DNA of 64,000 nt, taken from CAYQQR01 sp964420035. GTDB taxonomy: Bacteria; Bacteroidota; Bacteroidia; Bacteroidales; SM23-62. The stretch lies in assembly GCA_964420035.1 (NCBI GenBank), contig CAYQQR010000002.1, positions 60,684 through 124,683 of the forward strand, in the 5' to 3' direction. This document shows, in pieces, positions 36,567 to 44,913 of the stretch (the stretch's first letter is position 1; each line of letters begins with the position of its first letter). The notes under the pieces were generated by a model, which worked only from the letters and a program-made list of their open reading frames with translations, searched no databases and was not told the DNA's origin. Both the position numbers and the translations under genes were made by a program.

Positions 36567-36724
36567 TATTTCAACCACCCCCCTTTTTGCTGGCGCAAAA
36601 GAAATGAAAGATTGCATTTTGGTAAAACATGCTCTTGCCCTAAACACATGCTCAATCTTAAATCTTTAATCTTTCATCTTTTATTCTTCAGAGGACCGAG
36701 GGAGGGGGAGGTGGTGTATTGGAA
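36567..36724. repeat. Short gene-less copy of the DUF559-type element
   Basis: 158 bases. The left end (36567-36600) is identical over 34 bases to the left end of the element at 40816. The right end (36704-36724, GGGGGAGGTGGTGTATTGG with two more bases) matches the right end at 41587-41607 with one mismatch over 21 bases. The ends are imperfect inverted repeats of each other (CAACCACC-CCCCC versus CAACACACCACCTCCCCC on the other strand). The middle is unrelated to the longer copy and encodes nothing, so it looks like a non-autonomous or internally deleted copy. Confidence 0.65.
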
Positions 36725-36788
36725 TAAAGCGATTCAATCTGTTAATTCAATATAAGTATAGTTAGTTAATCGTAGAAGTAACAATAAT

Positions 36789-36817
36789 AAACCCCTCCTA
36801 ATCCTGGGAGGGGTTTT
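36789..36817 (+). terminator. Intrinsic terminator
   Basis: A perfect 10-base stem AAACCCCTCC / GGAGGGGTTT (36789-36798 with 36807-36816), an 8-base loop, and a T run of four on the plus strand. It lies 256 bases after the acyltransferase stop. The symmetrical A and T runs could make it work from both sides. Confidence 0.7.
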
Positions 36818-36994
36818 GAAGAGAATGAATTACGCGAGTGCAGTCCCCGTAGCTCTGCCGCGGGGTAAGCGAGCACCATTAAAATAAACAATTAATCGAT
36901 GATTGGCTCCGCCGGGCTAAAGGTTCCTCGCGGCTTGCAGCGAGGAGAGTCAATTGATCCGGCGCGGTTGTATTCGACGTCGAATTTTGAGATT

Positions 36995-37600
36995 TTATTT
37001 AGTGGCTTCAATTGACAGCGACAACAACATAATATCATCGATGTAGTTGTCTTTCAGGCCGGCGATCACCGATTTGGATTTAAAGTTCACGTCCCAGTCG
37101 GTGCGATCCAGCTCAAAAGGATCCGCTAGGGCCGTCACCTTGTTTTCCGTCATCCTGATCCGGGCGTCAAAGCGGATCTCCTTGGTGATCCCCTTGATGG
37201 TCAGGTCGCCGGTGATTCCATGGGTGTTCTTTCCTTCACCGCTAATGGGCCTCACATTGGTGATTTCAAAATAAGACTCGGCAAACTGGTCCACGCTGAA
37301 AAAATCATCCGATTTCAGGTGATTGACCAGGCGGGCGTTCATGTTTTCGTTCTGGAGATCGTAATTTTCTATGGAATTCATGCCAATGGTGAACTTCCCT
37401 CCTTTGATCTCTCCGTTTTCAACCTCCAGCTTGCCCTCCTTGATCTTCACTATACCGTTGTGAGATCCCCCGGGTTTGGTACCCACCCACAGGATCTTAC
37501 TTTTTTCCGTATTGGCGGAAAATTTTCCGGTTGGACCGGAAGCTATTGCTAAACTACTGAAGTACAGGATGCTTAATCCTGCAATGACTGTTCTTTTCAT
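36995..37600 (-). CDS. YceI-family periplasmic lipid-binding protein
   Basis: 201 residues with a signal peptide (LSILYFSSLAIASG). The YceI beta-barrel is recognised by STEKSKILWVGTKPGGSHNG, GGKFTIGMNSIENYD, LVNHLKSDDFFSVDQF, HGITGDLTIKGITKEI and the closing VIAGLKDNYIDDIMLLSL. The family binds polyisoprenoid or amphiphilic lipids in the periplasm; the ligand here is not known. A monocistronic gene, going by the gaps on both sides. Confidence 0.9.
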   Translation of the reverse strand: MKRTVIAGLSILYFSSLAIASGPTGKFSANTEKSKILWVGTKPGGSHNGIVKIKEGKLEVENGEIKGGKFTIGMNSIENYDLQNENMNARLVNHLKSDDFFSVDQFAESYFEITNVRPISGEGKNTHGITGDLTIKGITKEIRFDARIRMTENKVTALADPFELDRTDWDVNFKSKSVIAGLKDNYIDDIMLLSLSIEATK

Positions 37601-37767
37601 TGTTTTCTCGTTTTTATGGTTATTTCAGAATGGATCCCTCCTTTACCAGTCTTTGTAAAATTGTTATGAAAGAAACACGGAAAGTGCAGGATATGTTTGA
37701 TGCAGGACCTGTGAAAGCTGTTAAGGGATTGTTAATATGCTGGCCGGGAGAGAAAATAAGGGCAAAG

Positions 37768-37801
37768 AAAAAGCCGGGACCTTGATGGGTCCCGGCTTTT
37801 T
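37768..37801 (-). terminator. Strong terminator downstream of superoxide dismutase
   Basis: A perfect 14-base stem AAAAAGCCGGGACC / GGTCCCGGCTTTTT with a 6-base loop (37782-37787), flanked by A and T runs so that it can act on both strands. It sits 30 bases beyond the sod stop on the minus strand. Confidence 0.85.
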
Positions 37802-37830
37802 CACCCATTAACCAATAACTAAGGACCAAA

Positions 37831-38430
<600 letters not shown>

Positions 38431-38686
38431 TTTTTCCAGTTTTTAAGGGTTACAATACAGCCATTAAATTTAATTAGTCTAAATAAACAAGAATTTTATC
38501 CTTTGTTGTTATAACAATTCAATTTCAAAATAGTTGAAGTGAGCCGGAGAATTCTCCATTCGGCCCTACCGAATATCATTGCCGATCTTTCCCTTCCCTG
38601 CCGGGCACGGTGGATGTTGGCTTTGCTAAAAAAGTGCTGAAGCAACAATAACAAATATCATGTTTTCAGGCTTTTCTATAACATAT

Positions 38687-38704
38687 TCATTCTATGAAGA
38701 ATGA
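38687..38704. promoter_or_regulatory. Inverted repeat, possible operator for pruA
   Basis: TCATTCT-ATGA-AGAATGA: a perfect 7-base inverted repeat with a 4-base spacer that ends 2 bases before the -7 box of pruA, where a bound repressor would block polymerase. The regulator is unknown. Confidence 0.4.
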
Positions 38705-38706
38705 TA

Positions 38707-38714
38707 TACTTTTG
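38707..38714 (+). promoter_or_regulatory. Bacteroidetes -7 box for pruA
   Basis: TACTTTTG matches TAnnTTTG exactly and ends 53 bases before the pruA ATG. No TTG at the expected -33 position. Confidence 0.5.
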
Positions 38715-38767
38715 AAGTATTCCACGGTTTCCTGTATTTTGTTTTAGATAATCCAAATCATCCTGTT

Positions 38768-40396
38768 ATGTCACAAAAGCTGTTCAAAGTGCCGGTTCCT
38801 CATAATGAACCCGTCAAATCATATGCTCCGGGCAGTCCGGAGAGAATGTTACTTGAAGAGACCATCAGGGAGCTCCGTTCCACTGAGGTGGATATTCCTA
38901 TGTTTATTGGCGGGGAAGAGGTAAGAACCTCTAACAGAATCCCTATGCGGCCCCCGCACGATTTGAAGCATGACCTGGGCAAGTACAACCAGGGCAGTGC
39001 GGATCACGTTACTATGGCCATTGATGCTGCCATGCAGGCTAAAAAAACCTGGGCGGCCATGTCGTGGGAGCACCGGGCCTCCATCTTCCTGAAGGCGGCC
39101 AGCCTGATATCCGGTCCCTACCGGGCCAGGATAAATGCCGCCACCATGATCGGGCAGTCCAAGACCATACACCAGGCCGAAATAGATGCGGCATGCGAGC
39201 TGGCTGATTTTCTTCGCTTCAATGTAAAGTATATGGAAGAGATCTATATGAACCAGCCTTTCAGTCCGGTTAATACCTGGAACCGTATTGAAAACAGGCC
39301 CCTGGAGGGTTTTGTCTTTGCACTCACGCCCTTTAATTTCACGTCCATAGCGGGTAATCTTCCTTCAGCACCCGCCATGATGGGCAATACGGTGGTCTGG
39401 AAACCTTCCAAAACCCAGGTTTATTCCGCTGCGGTGATCATGGAGATCTTCCGTGAGGCCGGACTACCCGGTGGAGTGATCAATCAGGTGTTTGTATCCG
39501 GTCCGGCTGCCGGACAGGTGATCTTCTCGCATCCGGATTTTGCCGGGATACATTTCACCGGTTCTACGGAAGTATTTCAATCGGTATGGAAAGCCGTAGG
39601 AGAAAATATAGAAACTTTCCGGACCTATCCGCGTCTGGTGGGAGAGACCGGAGGCAAGGATTTTGTCCTCATGCATGAGTCTGCCGATATTCGCCAGGCC
39701 GTTACCGCCCTGGTTCGCGGAGCATTCGAATACCAGGGGCAAAAATGTTCGGCGGCTTCAAGGGCCTATATCCCCGCCAAGCTCTGGCCCGAAGTCAGGA
39801 AGCAATTGGAAAAAGAGATCCGCTCCATACAGATCGGTCCGCCTGAAAACTTTAAAAATTTCTTTAACGCCGTGATTGACGAAGCTTCCTTTGATAAGCT
39901 GGCAGCCTTCATCGATAATGCCAAAGAGGATGCTGAAGCCGAAGTGATCATCGGGGGCGGCTACGATAAGAGCGAGGGCTATTTCGTAGAACCCGCCGTA
40001 ATTTTGGTCCGCGACCCCCAATACGTAACCATGCAGGAAGAATTGTTCGGTCCGGTACTGACCATCTATGTTTATGACCAGGCTAAGTTTGACGAAACCC
40101 TCGACCTGCTTGACAATACTTCGGCCTATGCCCTTACCGGGGCGGTCTTTGCCAAGGACCGGCATGCCATACTCAAAACTACCGACAGACTGGTGCATGC
40201 GGCAGGGAACTATTATATCAACGACAAACCCACGGGGGCGGTGGTCGGACAACAACCCTTCGGCGGTGCCCGGGCTTCCGGTACCAACGACAAAGCCGGG
40301 TCCTACCTGAATATGATCCGCTGGGTTTCTCCGCGCACCATCAAGGAAAATTTCATACCCCCCGTGGATTACCGTTATGCCTTCATGAAAGAATAG
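38768..40396 (+). CDS. pruA: L-glutamate gamma-semialdehyde (P5C) dehydrogenase
   Basis: 542 residues, the size of the Bacteroidetes and eukaryotic-type stand-alone P5C dehydrogenase. It oxidises glutamate semialdehyde to glutamate with NAD in proline use. Seen: FNFTSIAGNLPSAPAMMGN, HFTGSTEVFQSVW, the catalytic Glu in LVGETGGKDFVL, the catalytic Cys in YQGQKCSAASRAYIP and the C-terminal PFGGARASGTNDKAGS. There is no proline dehydrogenase domain, so putA-type activity must be elsewhere. A possible operator and a -7 box lie upstream. Confidence 0.95.
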   Translation: MSQKLFKVPVPHNEPVKSYAPGSPERMLLEETIRELRSTEVDIPMFIGGEEVRTSNRIPMRPPHDLKHDLGKYNQGSADHVTMAIDAAMQAKKTWAAMSWEHRASIFLKAASLISGPYRARINAATMIGQSKTIHQAEIDAACELADFLRFNVKYMEEIYMNQPFSPVNTWNRIENRPLEGFVFALTPFNFTSIAGNLPSAPAMMGNTVVWKPSKTQVYSAAVIMEIFREAGLPGGVINQVFVSGPAAGQVIFSHPDFAGIHFTGSTEVFQSVWKAVGENIETFRTYPRLVGETGGKDFVLMHESADIRQAVTALVRGAFEYQGQKCSAASRAYIPAKLWPEVRKQLEKEIRSIQIGPPENFKNFFNAVIDEASFDKLAAFIDNAKEDAEAEVIIGGGYDKSEGYFVEPAVILVRDPQYVTMQEELFGPVLTIYVYDQAKFDETLDLLDNTSAYALTGAVFAKDRHAILKTTDRLVHAAGNYYINDKPTGAVVGQQPFGGARASGTNDKAGSYLNMIRWVSPRTIKENFIPPVDYRYAFMKE

Positions 40397-40429
40397 GCCG
40401 GGCAGAGTGAAGGAACAAAATGTTGAAAA

Positions 40430-40475
40430 AATACGGCAAAAGGAACATACTTTCCACTCTGCCGTATTTATTTTT
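40430..40475 (+). terminator. Likely terminator after pruA
   Basis: A 9-base stem AATACGGCA / TGCCGTATT (40430-40438 with 40460-40468), a 21-base loop, then TATTTTT. It lies 33 bases after pruA and only 12 bases before the FtsB-like ATG. The same T run forms a TATTTTTG box 4 bases before that ATG, so the site could also be a promoter giving a nearly leaderless message. Confidence 0.55.
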
Positions 40476-40480
40476 GCAAT

Positions 40481-40783
40481 ATGAACTGGAAGCCTTTAAT
40501 AAAGAAAGCCTACCGTATTTTCAGGAACAAGTATGTCCTGAGTATGCTCTTCTTTATCATATGGCTGCTGATCTTCGACAGGAACAACCTGGTCGACCGC
40601 TTCAGGGTCATGCACCGGATCCGGGAACTGGAGCGGGAAAAGGAATATTACCTGGAAAAGATCGGGGAGGACTCCCGGCGCCTGAAGGAACTAAGGACCG
40701 ATAAGGATAATCTCGAAAAATCCGCCCGCGAAGAATACCTGATGAAAAAGCCGGATGAGGATATTTTTATTGTTGTTGAATGA
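40481..40783 (+). CDS. FtsB/DivIC-family septum formation initiator
   Basis: 100 residues with the family layout: a short basic cytoplasmic N terminus, one membrane helix (residues about 19-33, VLSMLFFIIWLLIFD), a leucine-zipper-like coiled coil (RIRELEREKEYYLEKIGED) and the closing motif SAREEYLMKKPDEDIFIV, where REEY...KPxE is diagnostic. It bridges FtsL and FtsQ in the divisome. The true start is the ATG at 40481 (MNWKPLIKKAY). Confidence 0.88.
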   Translation: MNWKPLIKKAYRIFRNKYVLSMLFFIIWLLIFDRNNLVDRFRVMHRIRELEREKEYYLEKIGEDSRRLKELRTDKDNLEKSAREEYLMKKPDEDIFIVVE

Positions 40784-40912
40784 TTAATACTTAAGAATAT
40801 TACAATATCTACAAATATTTCAACCACCCCCCTTTTTGCTGGCGCAAAAAGTACCCCTCCTTGGGAAGGAGGGGAATTCGGTCATAGGGAAATTCCCACC
40901 ATTTTGGATTCG

Positions 40913-41424
40913 TTATTCTTTAAAATATTCCTGAATAAGCTTTAATAGATATTCCAAATCTTCAAATACAGTCTTATTTTCAAATCTTAGTACCTGTATT
41001 CCAANNNNNNNNNNNNNNNNNNNNNNNNNNNNNNNNNNNNNNNNNNNNNNNNNNNNNNNNNNNNNNNNNNNNNNNNNNNNNNNNNNNNNNNNNNNNNNNN
41101 NNNNTATTCCAAATCTTCAAATACAGTCTTATTTTCAAATCTTAGTACCTGTATTCCAAGTCCTGAAAGATAGGCTTCTTTATTTTCATCCTGTTTGATA
41201 TTATCTTCGAAATCATGGTATTGACCATCCATCTCAATGGCAAGCTTCTCAGCAGGACAATAGAAATCAACAATATATGGACCGATACCATGTTGCCTTC
41301 TAAATTTCCTTCCCGATAATTGTTTCTTCTTCAAGCTTTTCCAAAGTGTAGCCTCAGCAGAGGTAGCATTTTTTCGCAAGAACTGCCTTTTCGATTTCTG
41401 GGATTTTGGGTTGTAAAGAGCCAC
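40913..41424 (-). CDS. DUF559 (Vsr-like) endonuclease-domain protein, interrupted by a false assembly gap
   Basis: The N-terminal part is clear: KNATSAEATLWKSLKKKQL, GRKFRRQHGIGPYIVDFYC and the nuclease core AEKLAIEMDGQYHD, a PD-(D/E)xK-type motif resembling very-short-patch repair nucleases. A 100-N run breaks the frame after KTVFEDLE. Because the 55 bases at 40950-41004 recur at 41105-41159, collapsing them joins the frame to a C terminus EYLLKLIQEYFKE and stop at 40913, a complete protein of 118 residues. Activity and target are unknown. It sits alone between repeated ends rather than beside a DNA methylase. Confidence 0.82.
40950..41159. other. Assembly gap of 100 N flanked by a 55-base exact duplication
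   Basis: Bases 40950-41004 and 41105-41159 are identical, and the N run fills 41005-41104 exactly between them. This is what a scaffolder leaves when two contigs overlap by one k-mer length and are padded with a fixed gap. Merging removes 155 bases. Confidence 0.9.
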
Positions 41425-41659
41425 TTTGCATGTTTTGGATGAAATTAAAGAATTATCTTTTCACAAAACAGTTTGAGATTTACAAAAATACCGAATTTTC
41501 CTCCTCTCTGAGGAGCCTGCCTGCCTGCCGGCAGGGAGTACCCGAGGCCCTGTAGCGCAGGCGCTGAGCGGTAAAGAAAGGGCCGGGGGGGAGGTGGTGT
41601 GTTGGAAGAATAGAAAAATGTTTGGATTCTTTTTCTATGGTTTAATCTCTTATTTGTGT

Positions 41660-42931
41660 TTATGCCGGGCTGGTTTTATCCATTTCCCTGTACCGCAACA
41701 ACAGCGATCTGGCATCCAGGACTTCATGGTGGTACTCCGGGTAGTTTTCTTTGAGTAGTATGTATGCCGCTTCACGTACCGGTATCTTCTTAAAATGATT
41801 TTTGTGGGTGTAATTCAGGTACTGCAGGATCTTCAGCATGCCGAACCACCGGAAAAATCGTTTCCGGAAGCTTTCCGGGGAAGCCGCATTGTTCCGGATC
41901 TCCCGGATCCGGTTATCAAAGTCTTTTGAATCAAGGAATTCGCGCAGAAGGGGGTGAAGGTCCCGGATCATTCCGGTCATTTCTGCCGGATCAGTCCGGA
42001 ACATGCCTTCGATGCCCGCAAAGAAATCTTTTAAAGGATCCAGGGCCTCCGGTTGATAGCTCATCCAATCCTTCCCGGAATGCATGAGCCGTTCCAGGCT
42101 CGGACCCGTCCCAAAAACGACCCGTGGCGAGGGCCGGGCTGCCGGGTAGACTGTGGTACCGGTGATCCGGCCGAATTCAACCACCGGGATCAGCTTCTGG
42201 AGAAAATAGAAATCCTCCCCGGCTTTACGGCGGTTCATCCCGCCAACCTTGGCGTAGGCACCGGCCCTGACCGTAAAGGCAGAGCCCAGGGCGTGGTGGA
42301 TGAAGGGATGGCCGGTATGGCGGAGGGCACGCACATAATACCGTAGGTAGAGCTCATACTGTATCATGGCATCGCTGAGTCGGCCTTCCATACCCGGTTC
42401 GTCCAGGGGATGCTCAAAGTGCAGGTTGGCGCCCTGTATTCCGGGATGGGTGCTGAAGTAATCGTGAATGGCCCGGAAATAGTTCCGGTCCACCCGGCAG
42501 TCGGCGTCCAGGGAGATGATAAGCCCACCGGGCCGGTCGGTTTCATTAAAGGCACTGACGGCCCAATCCATACCAATCTTTCGGGCCAGACCGGCTCCGG
42601 TATGCTGCCCGGGAATATCCGGCCGGTAGAGTACCCTTAATTCCATATCCGGACGCCGGTGCAGACGCTCAAATGTTCGCAGATCCTTCAGACTGGCCTC
42701 GTTTTGACGAGTAATCGCCGGAGGACTGTTTTCCGGGGAATTCACTACGACCAGGATCCATCCCGAACCAATGGCCCTTTCGCAGGACCATAGGTCCTCC
42801 AGGGTTTCCGTAACACGGGGTTCATTGTAACAGGGGATCACCACCACCCGCTGCAGGTCTGCAGGGACAGGGATGTTTACCGGGTGGTGGGATATGGCAT
42901 ACCGGGCCAGGTAATGATCCGCGAAAGCCAT
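41660..42931 (-). CDS. Family 2 (GT-A) glycosyltransferase
   Basis: 423 residues, no membrane segment. Nucleotide-sugar binding block RVVVIPCYNEPRVTETLE, the DxD metal site in GGLIISLDADCRVDRNYF, and a catalytic-region block MNRRKAGEDFYFLQKL (the ED motif). It probably decorates a surface polysaccharide or glycolipid; the sugar is unknown. It starts 10 bases after the Skp-like gene and shares its -7 box. Confidence 0.8.
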   Translation of the reverse strand: MAFADHYLARYAISHHPVNIPVPADLQRVVVIPCYNEPRVTETLEDLWSCERAIGSGWILVVVNSPENSPPAITRQNEASLKDLRTFERLHRRPDMELRVLYRPDIPGQHTGAGLARKIGMDWAVSAFNETDRPGGLIISLDADCRVDRNYFRAIHDYFSTHPGIQGANLHFEHPLDEPGMEGRLSDAMIQYELYLRYYVRALRHTGHPFIHHALGSAFTVRAGAYAKVGGMNRRKAGEDFYFLQKLIPVVEFGRITGTTVYPAARPSPRVVFGTGPSLERLMHSGKDWMSYQPEALDPLKDFFAGIEGMFRTDPAEMTGMIRDLHPLLREFLDSKDFDNRIREIRNNAASPESFRKRFFRWFGMLKILQYLNYTHKNHFKKIPVREAAYILLKENYPEYHHEVLDARSLLLRYREMDKTSPA

Positions 42932-42941
42932 GGCAGGGGGC

Positions 42942-43568
42942 CTATTTCTCTTTTTCCTGCTGCTTCCTGTAATGTTCGTTAAGCTTATGGGTCACGTCCC
43001 TGGTTATGTCAAGGCTTTCATTGGCGAAGAGGATATTATCCCCGAAAGAGTTGCTGAAGATGTACTGGTAACCTTTGTCTTTATTGTATTCTTCCAGGAA
43101 TTCCATGATGTTGTTTATCAGTTTGCGGTTCATCACCTGCTCTTCTTCAGCAAGTTGCCTGCTGAGATTGTCGCGCAACTGGATCAGGTTCTGCTGTTCC
43201 TGCAGAAGCTGTTGTTCCATCTCAGCAGCCTCGCGACGGGTCACCAGTCCCTTCTGAACCTTGTTCTGAAAGTCCGCGGCGCCTTTCTCGAACAGGGAGG
43301 ACTGGGAGTTCAGTTCTGCTTCAAGTTCCTGCTGTCTTCCCGTCAGCTGGTCCTGGAGTTCTTCATAATATTCATAATCGCTCAGCAGGGAATCGATATT
43401 GATATAGACCAATGGGGATTCGACTGCCGGGATATTCATCATTTCACTCAGGTCTGCCCGCTCTTCTGTTGTCTGTTTTATTGCACCCGTAAAATGCAAT
43501 ATATACAATACCGCTACTGCAATCAGTGCAAGTATGCTCAGGATCAAAGGAAGTCTTTTCATAACCAA
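42942..43568 (-). CDS. OmpH/Skp-like chaperone with N-terminal membrane anchor
   Basis: 208 residues: one hydrophobic segment (LPLILSILALIAVAVLYILH), a short spacer, then an OmpH/Skp domain, VYINIDSLLSDYEYYEELQD, a long charged coiled coil, and the closing YIFSNSFGDNILFANESLDIT. Skp-family proteins hold unfolded outer-membrane proteins. The segment lacks a good cleavage site, so it may stay anchored in the inner membrane. An ATG at 43562 is an alternative start. Confidence 0.83.
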   Translation of the reverse strand: MVMKRLPLILSILALIAVAVLYILHFTGAIKQTTEERADLSEMMNIPAVESPLVYINIDSLLSDYEYYEELQDQLTGRQQELEAELNSQSSLFEKGAADFQNKVQKGLVTRREAAEMEQQLLQEQQNLIQLRDNLSRQLAEEEQVMNRKLINNIMEFLEEYNKDKGYQYIFSNSFGDNILFANESLDITRDVTHKLNEHYRKQQEKEK

Positions 43569-43587
43569 ACAGCTTGTTTTGATCCTG

Positions 43588-43595
43588 CAAAGATA
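43588..43595 (-). promoter_or_regulatory. Bacteroidetes -7 box for the Skp-like gene
   Basis: Minus strand TATCTTTG matches TAnnTTTG exactly, 19 bases before the Skp-like ATG at 43568. It probably drives the Skp-like and glycosyltransferase genes together. Confidence 0.55.
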
Positions 43596-43664
43596 ATGGA
43601 AATTACGCGGAATTAAAGCCTGTATTACAGATGATGTATAAGGATAACGAGCGTACAGAACTTT

Positions 43665-44648
43665 CTAAAACTCCGGGCAGGGGATCATGTGGCGTTTCTT
43701 ACGCTTGCGCGTGGTTGAAAACTCATAGATGAGGGAGATCTCATGGGATCCCCCGGTAGTGGTTAATAATTTGGAGATTGTAAAATCATAGGAATAGGCC
43801 ACGGTAAACTGATCGATCTTGTAGCCCACCAGTCCGGATATAGCATCTCCCCGGGTTTCTTTGTTGATAAAGGGCAGACCCCGGTACCACAATCCCAGCT
43901 GAAGGGGGTTCTTGTACCAGTACAGGCCGATATCCAACTGGTTCGTTCCGCCCTGGTGTTTAAAGAGAAAAGCAACCGAAAGACTTTCTTCTATGGGTTT
44001 CAGCAGACGGCCCCGCTTGATGATCTGTGCACCCCCAAAGAAGGAGAATTTAAGGGGATACTGGCCCACATCCCCGTAAAGCGAGTAATCCGGTGTCAAG
44101 AGGTGGTCGACGGCGGTACCGATCCAGTATTTTTCACTGTAAACGAGCACTGAAGTCGCAAAATCCACGTCTCCCTTATTGTTCAGCGAGGGCACCTCTA
44201 TCGTTGGGGTGATGCTTCCCGGCGAGATCTGGTCGCCCCACAGCAGTTTATTGAAATCTATACCCCTTTGTGTATACAGAAAATGTATGCCGGGGCGAAC
44301 ATGCCAGAAATGACTGGCCTTAATGTCAAAGGAATACTGAACCCCGATGTTGGTCGTGCTCAGATCCCCGGAACCGGCCACATCACGAAGCAGCAGGACC
44401 CCCACGCCCGAGTTGAAATTCGAGAAATAATGATCATAAGAGAAGGAGAAGGTCCTGAAGGAAGCCGGCAGACCGGGCCACTGGTTGCGGTAGGTGGATG
44501 CAATGCGGTGCTGTTCTGTGGCCCCGGCAAAAGAAGGTGCCAGGTAAAGGGGATTGTTGTAAAATTGCGTAAACTGAGGATCCTGTGCCTGACCGAAGGT
44601 GAACAAAGGAAATAAACTGAAAATCAATATGATAAATGTCCTTCTCAC
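43665..44648 (-). CDS. PorP/SprF-family type IX secretion outer-membrane protein
   Basis: 327 residues with a signal peptide (LFPLFTFGQAQDPQFTQF). The PorP/SprF signature is plain: DPQFTQFYNNPLYLAPSFAG at the N terminus, repeated beta strands, and the C-terminal block YSYDFTISKLLTTTGGSHEI ... followed by a conserved basic tail ending RHMIPCPEF. SprF-type proteins are needed for surface delivery of a neighbouring giant adhesin such as SprB, and this one lies directly downstream of the giant modular gene, 265 bases apart. It is the likely dedicated partner. Confidence 0.93.
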   Translation of the reverse strand: MRRTFIILIFSLFPLFTFGQAQDPQFTQFYNNPLYLAPSFAGATEQHRIASTYRNQWPGLPASFRTFSFSYDHYFSNFNSGVGVLLLRDVAGSGDLSTTNIGVQYSFDIKASHFWHVRPGIHFLYTQRGIDFNKLLWGDQISPGSITPTIEVPSLNNKGDVDFATSVLVYSEKYWIGTAVDHLLTPDYSLYGDVGQYPLKFSFFGGAQIIKRGRLLKPIEESLSVAFLFKHQGGTNQLDIGLYWYKNPLQLGLWYRGLPFINKETRGDAISGLVGYKIDQFTVAYSYDFTISKLLTTTGGSHEISLIYEFSTTRKRKKRHMIPCPEF

Positions 44649-44879
44649 GTATACTGAATTCAGTCGTACATTTTCAATCTTGTACGAATATAGGGATAAA
44701 AAAGTTTTAAAAGGTATATTGATATCCTATATTACTTTAAATAAGGGCTGTATTGTATTGATTAATAAACTATAAAATTAAACGGGAAATCCCGGAAATC
44801 GTTACTTATGAAGTTAGTTATTCCGTAAAATCGGTTAAATCTTTGAGTAACGCTTACGATTTTGGGATAAGGAATAGCC

Positions 44880-44904
44880 AGGGCATGACCCGGGGTCATG
44901 CCCT
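44880..44904 (-). terminator. Hairpin after the giant surface-protein gene
   Basis: A perfect 11-base stem AGGGCATGACC / GGTCATGCCCT with a 3-base loop, 9 bases beyond the giant gene's stop on the minus strand. No T run follows, so it could be a weak terminator or a message-stabilising hairpin that lowers PorP/SprF expression. The rest of the 265-base gap to PorP/SprF is AT-rich and holds no frame. Confidence 0.5.
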
Positions 44905-44913
44905 AGCTAAAGA

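Larger units (their letters stand above)
36533..36994. other. 462-base intergenic region with element remnant, terminator and hairpins
   Basis: No open frame that I believe in. It holds a short gene-less copy of the element found at 40.8 kb (36567-36724), a strong terminator (36789-36817), several small GC-rich hairpins between 36840 and 36960 (for example CCTCGC...GCGAGG near 36926-36945) and a perfect 14-base palindrome ATTCGACGTCGAAT at 36972-36985. None folds as a tRNA by eye. Confidence 0.7.
38431..38767. other. 337-base divergent intergenic region (sod / pruA)
   Basis: No coding frame. It separates two divergent metabolic genes. The sod side is very AT-rich, with a TAAATTTA box one base off TAnnTTTG on the minus strand. 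The pruA side holds an inverted repeat and an exact -7 box, listed separately. Nothing else was seen. Confidence 0.6.
40816..41607. mobile_element. Candidate DUF559 element with imperfect inverted ends
   Basis: About 792 bases as assembled (about 637 after removing a false gap). The left end at 40816-40849 is identical to one at 36567-36600, and the right end at 41587-41607 nearly equals 36704-36724. The ends are inverted relative to each other (AACCACCCCCC versus ACACCACCTCCCCCC). Inside lie a perfect 9-base hairpin CCCCTCCTT-GGG-AAGGAGGGG at 40854-40874, the DUF559 gene on the minus strand, and a hairpin-rich right arm (41506-41580) with CTCCTC-TCT-GAGGAG and CCTGCCGGCAGG. No transposase is present. 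Calling it mobile is an inference from two copies sharing both ends. Confidence 0.5.

Noticed and set aside
36840..36985. Possible tRNA or small structured RNA in the hairpin-rich gap
   Set aside because: No cloverleaf, T-loop or CCA-like arrangement could be found; only short unconnected stems.
40913..41424. DUF559 gene as a broken pseudogene
   Set aside because: The break coincides with a padded contig overlap; collapsing the 55-base duplicate gives an intact frame.
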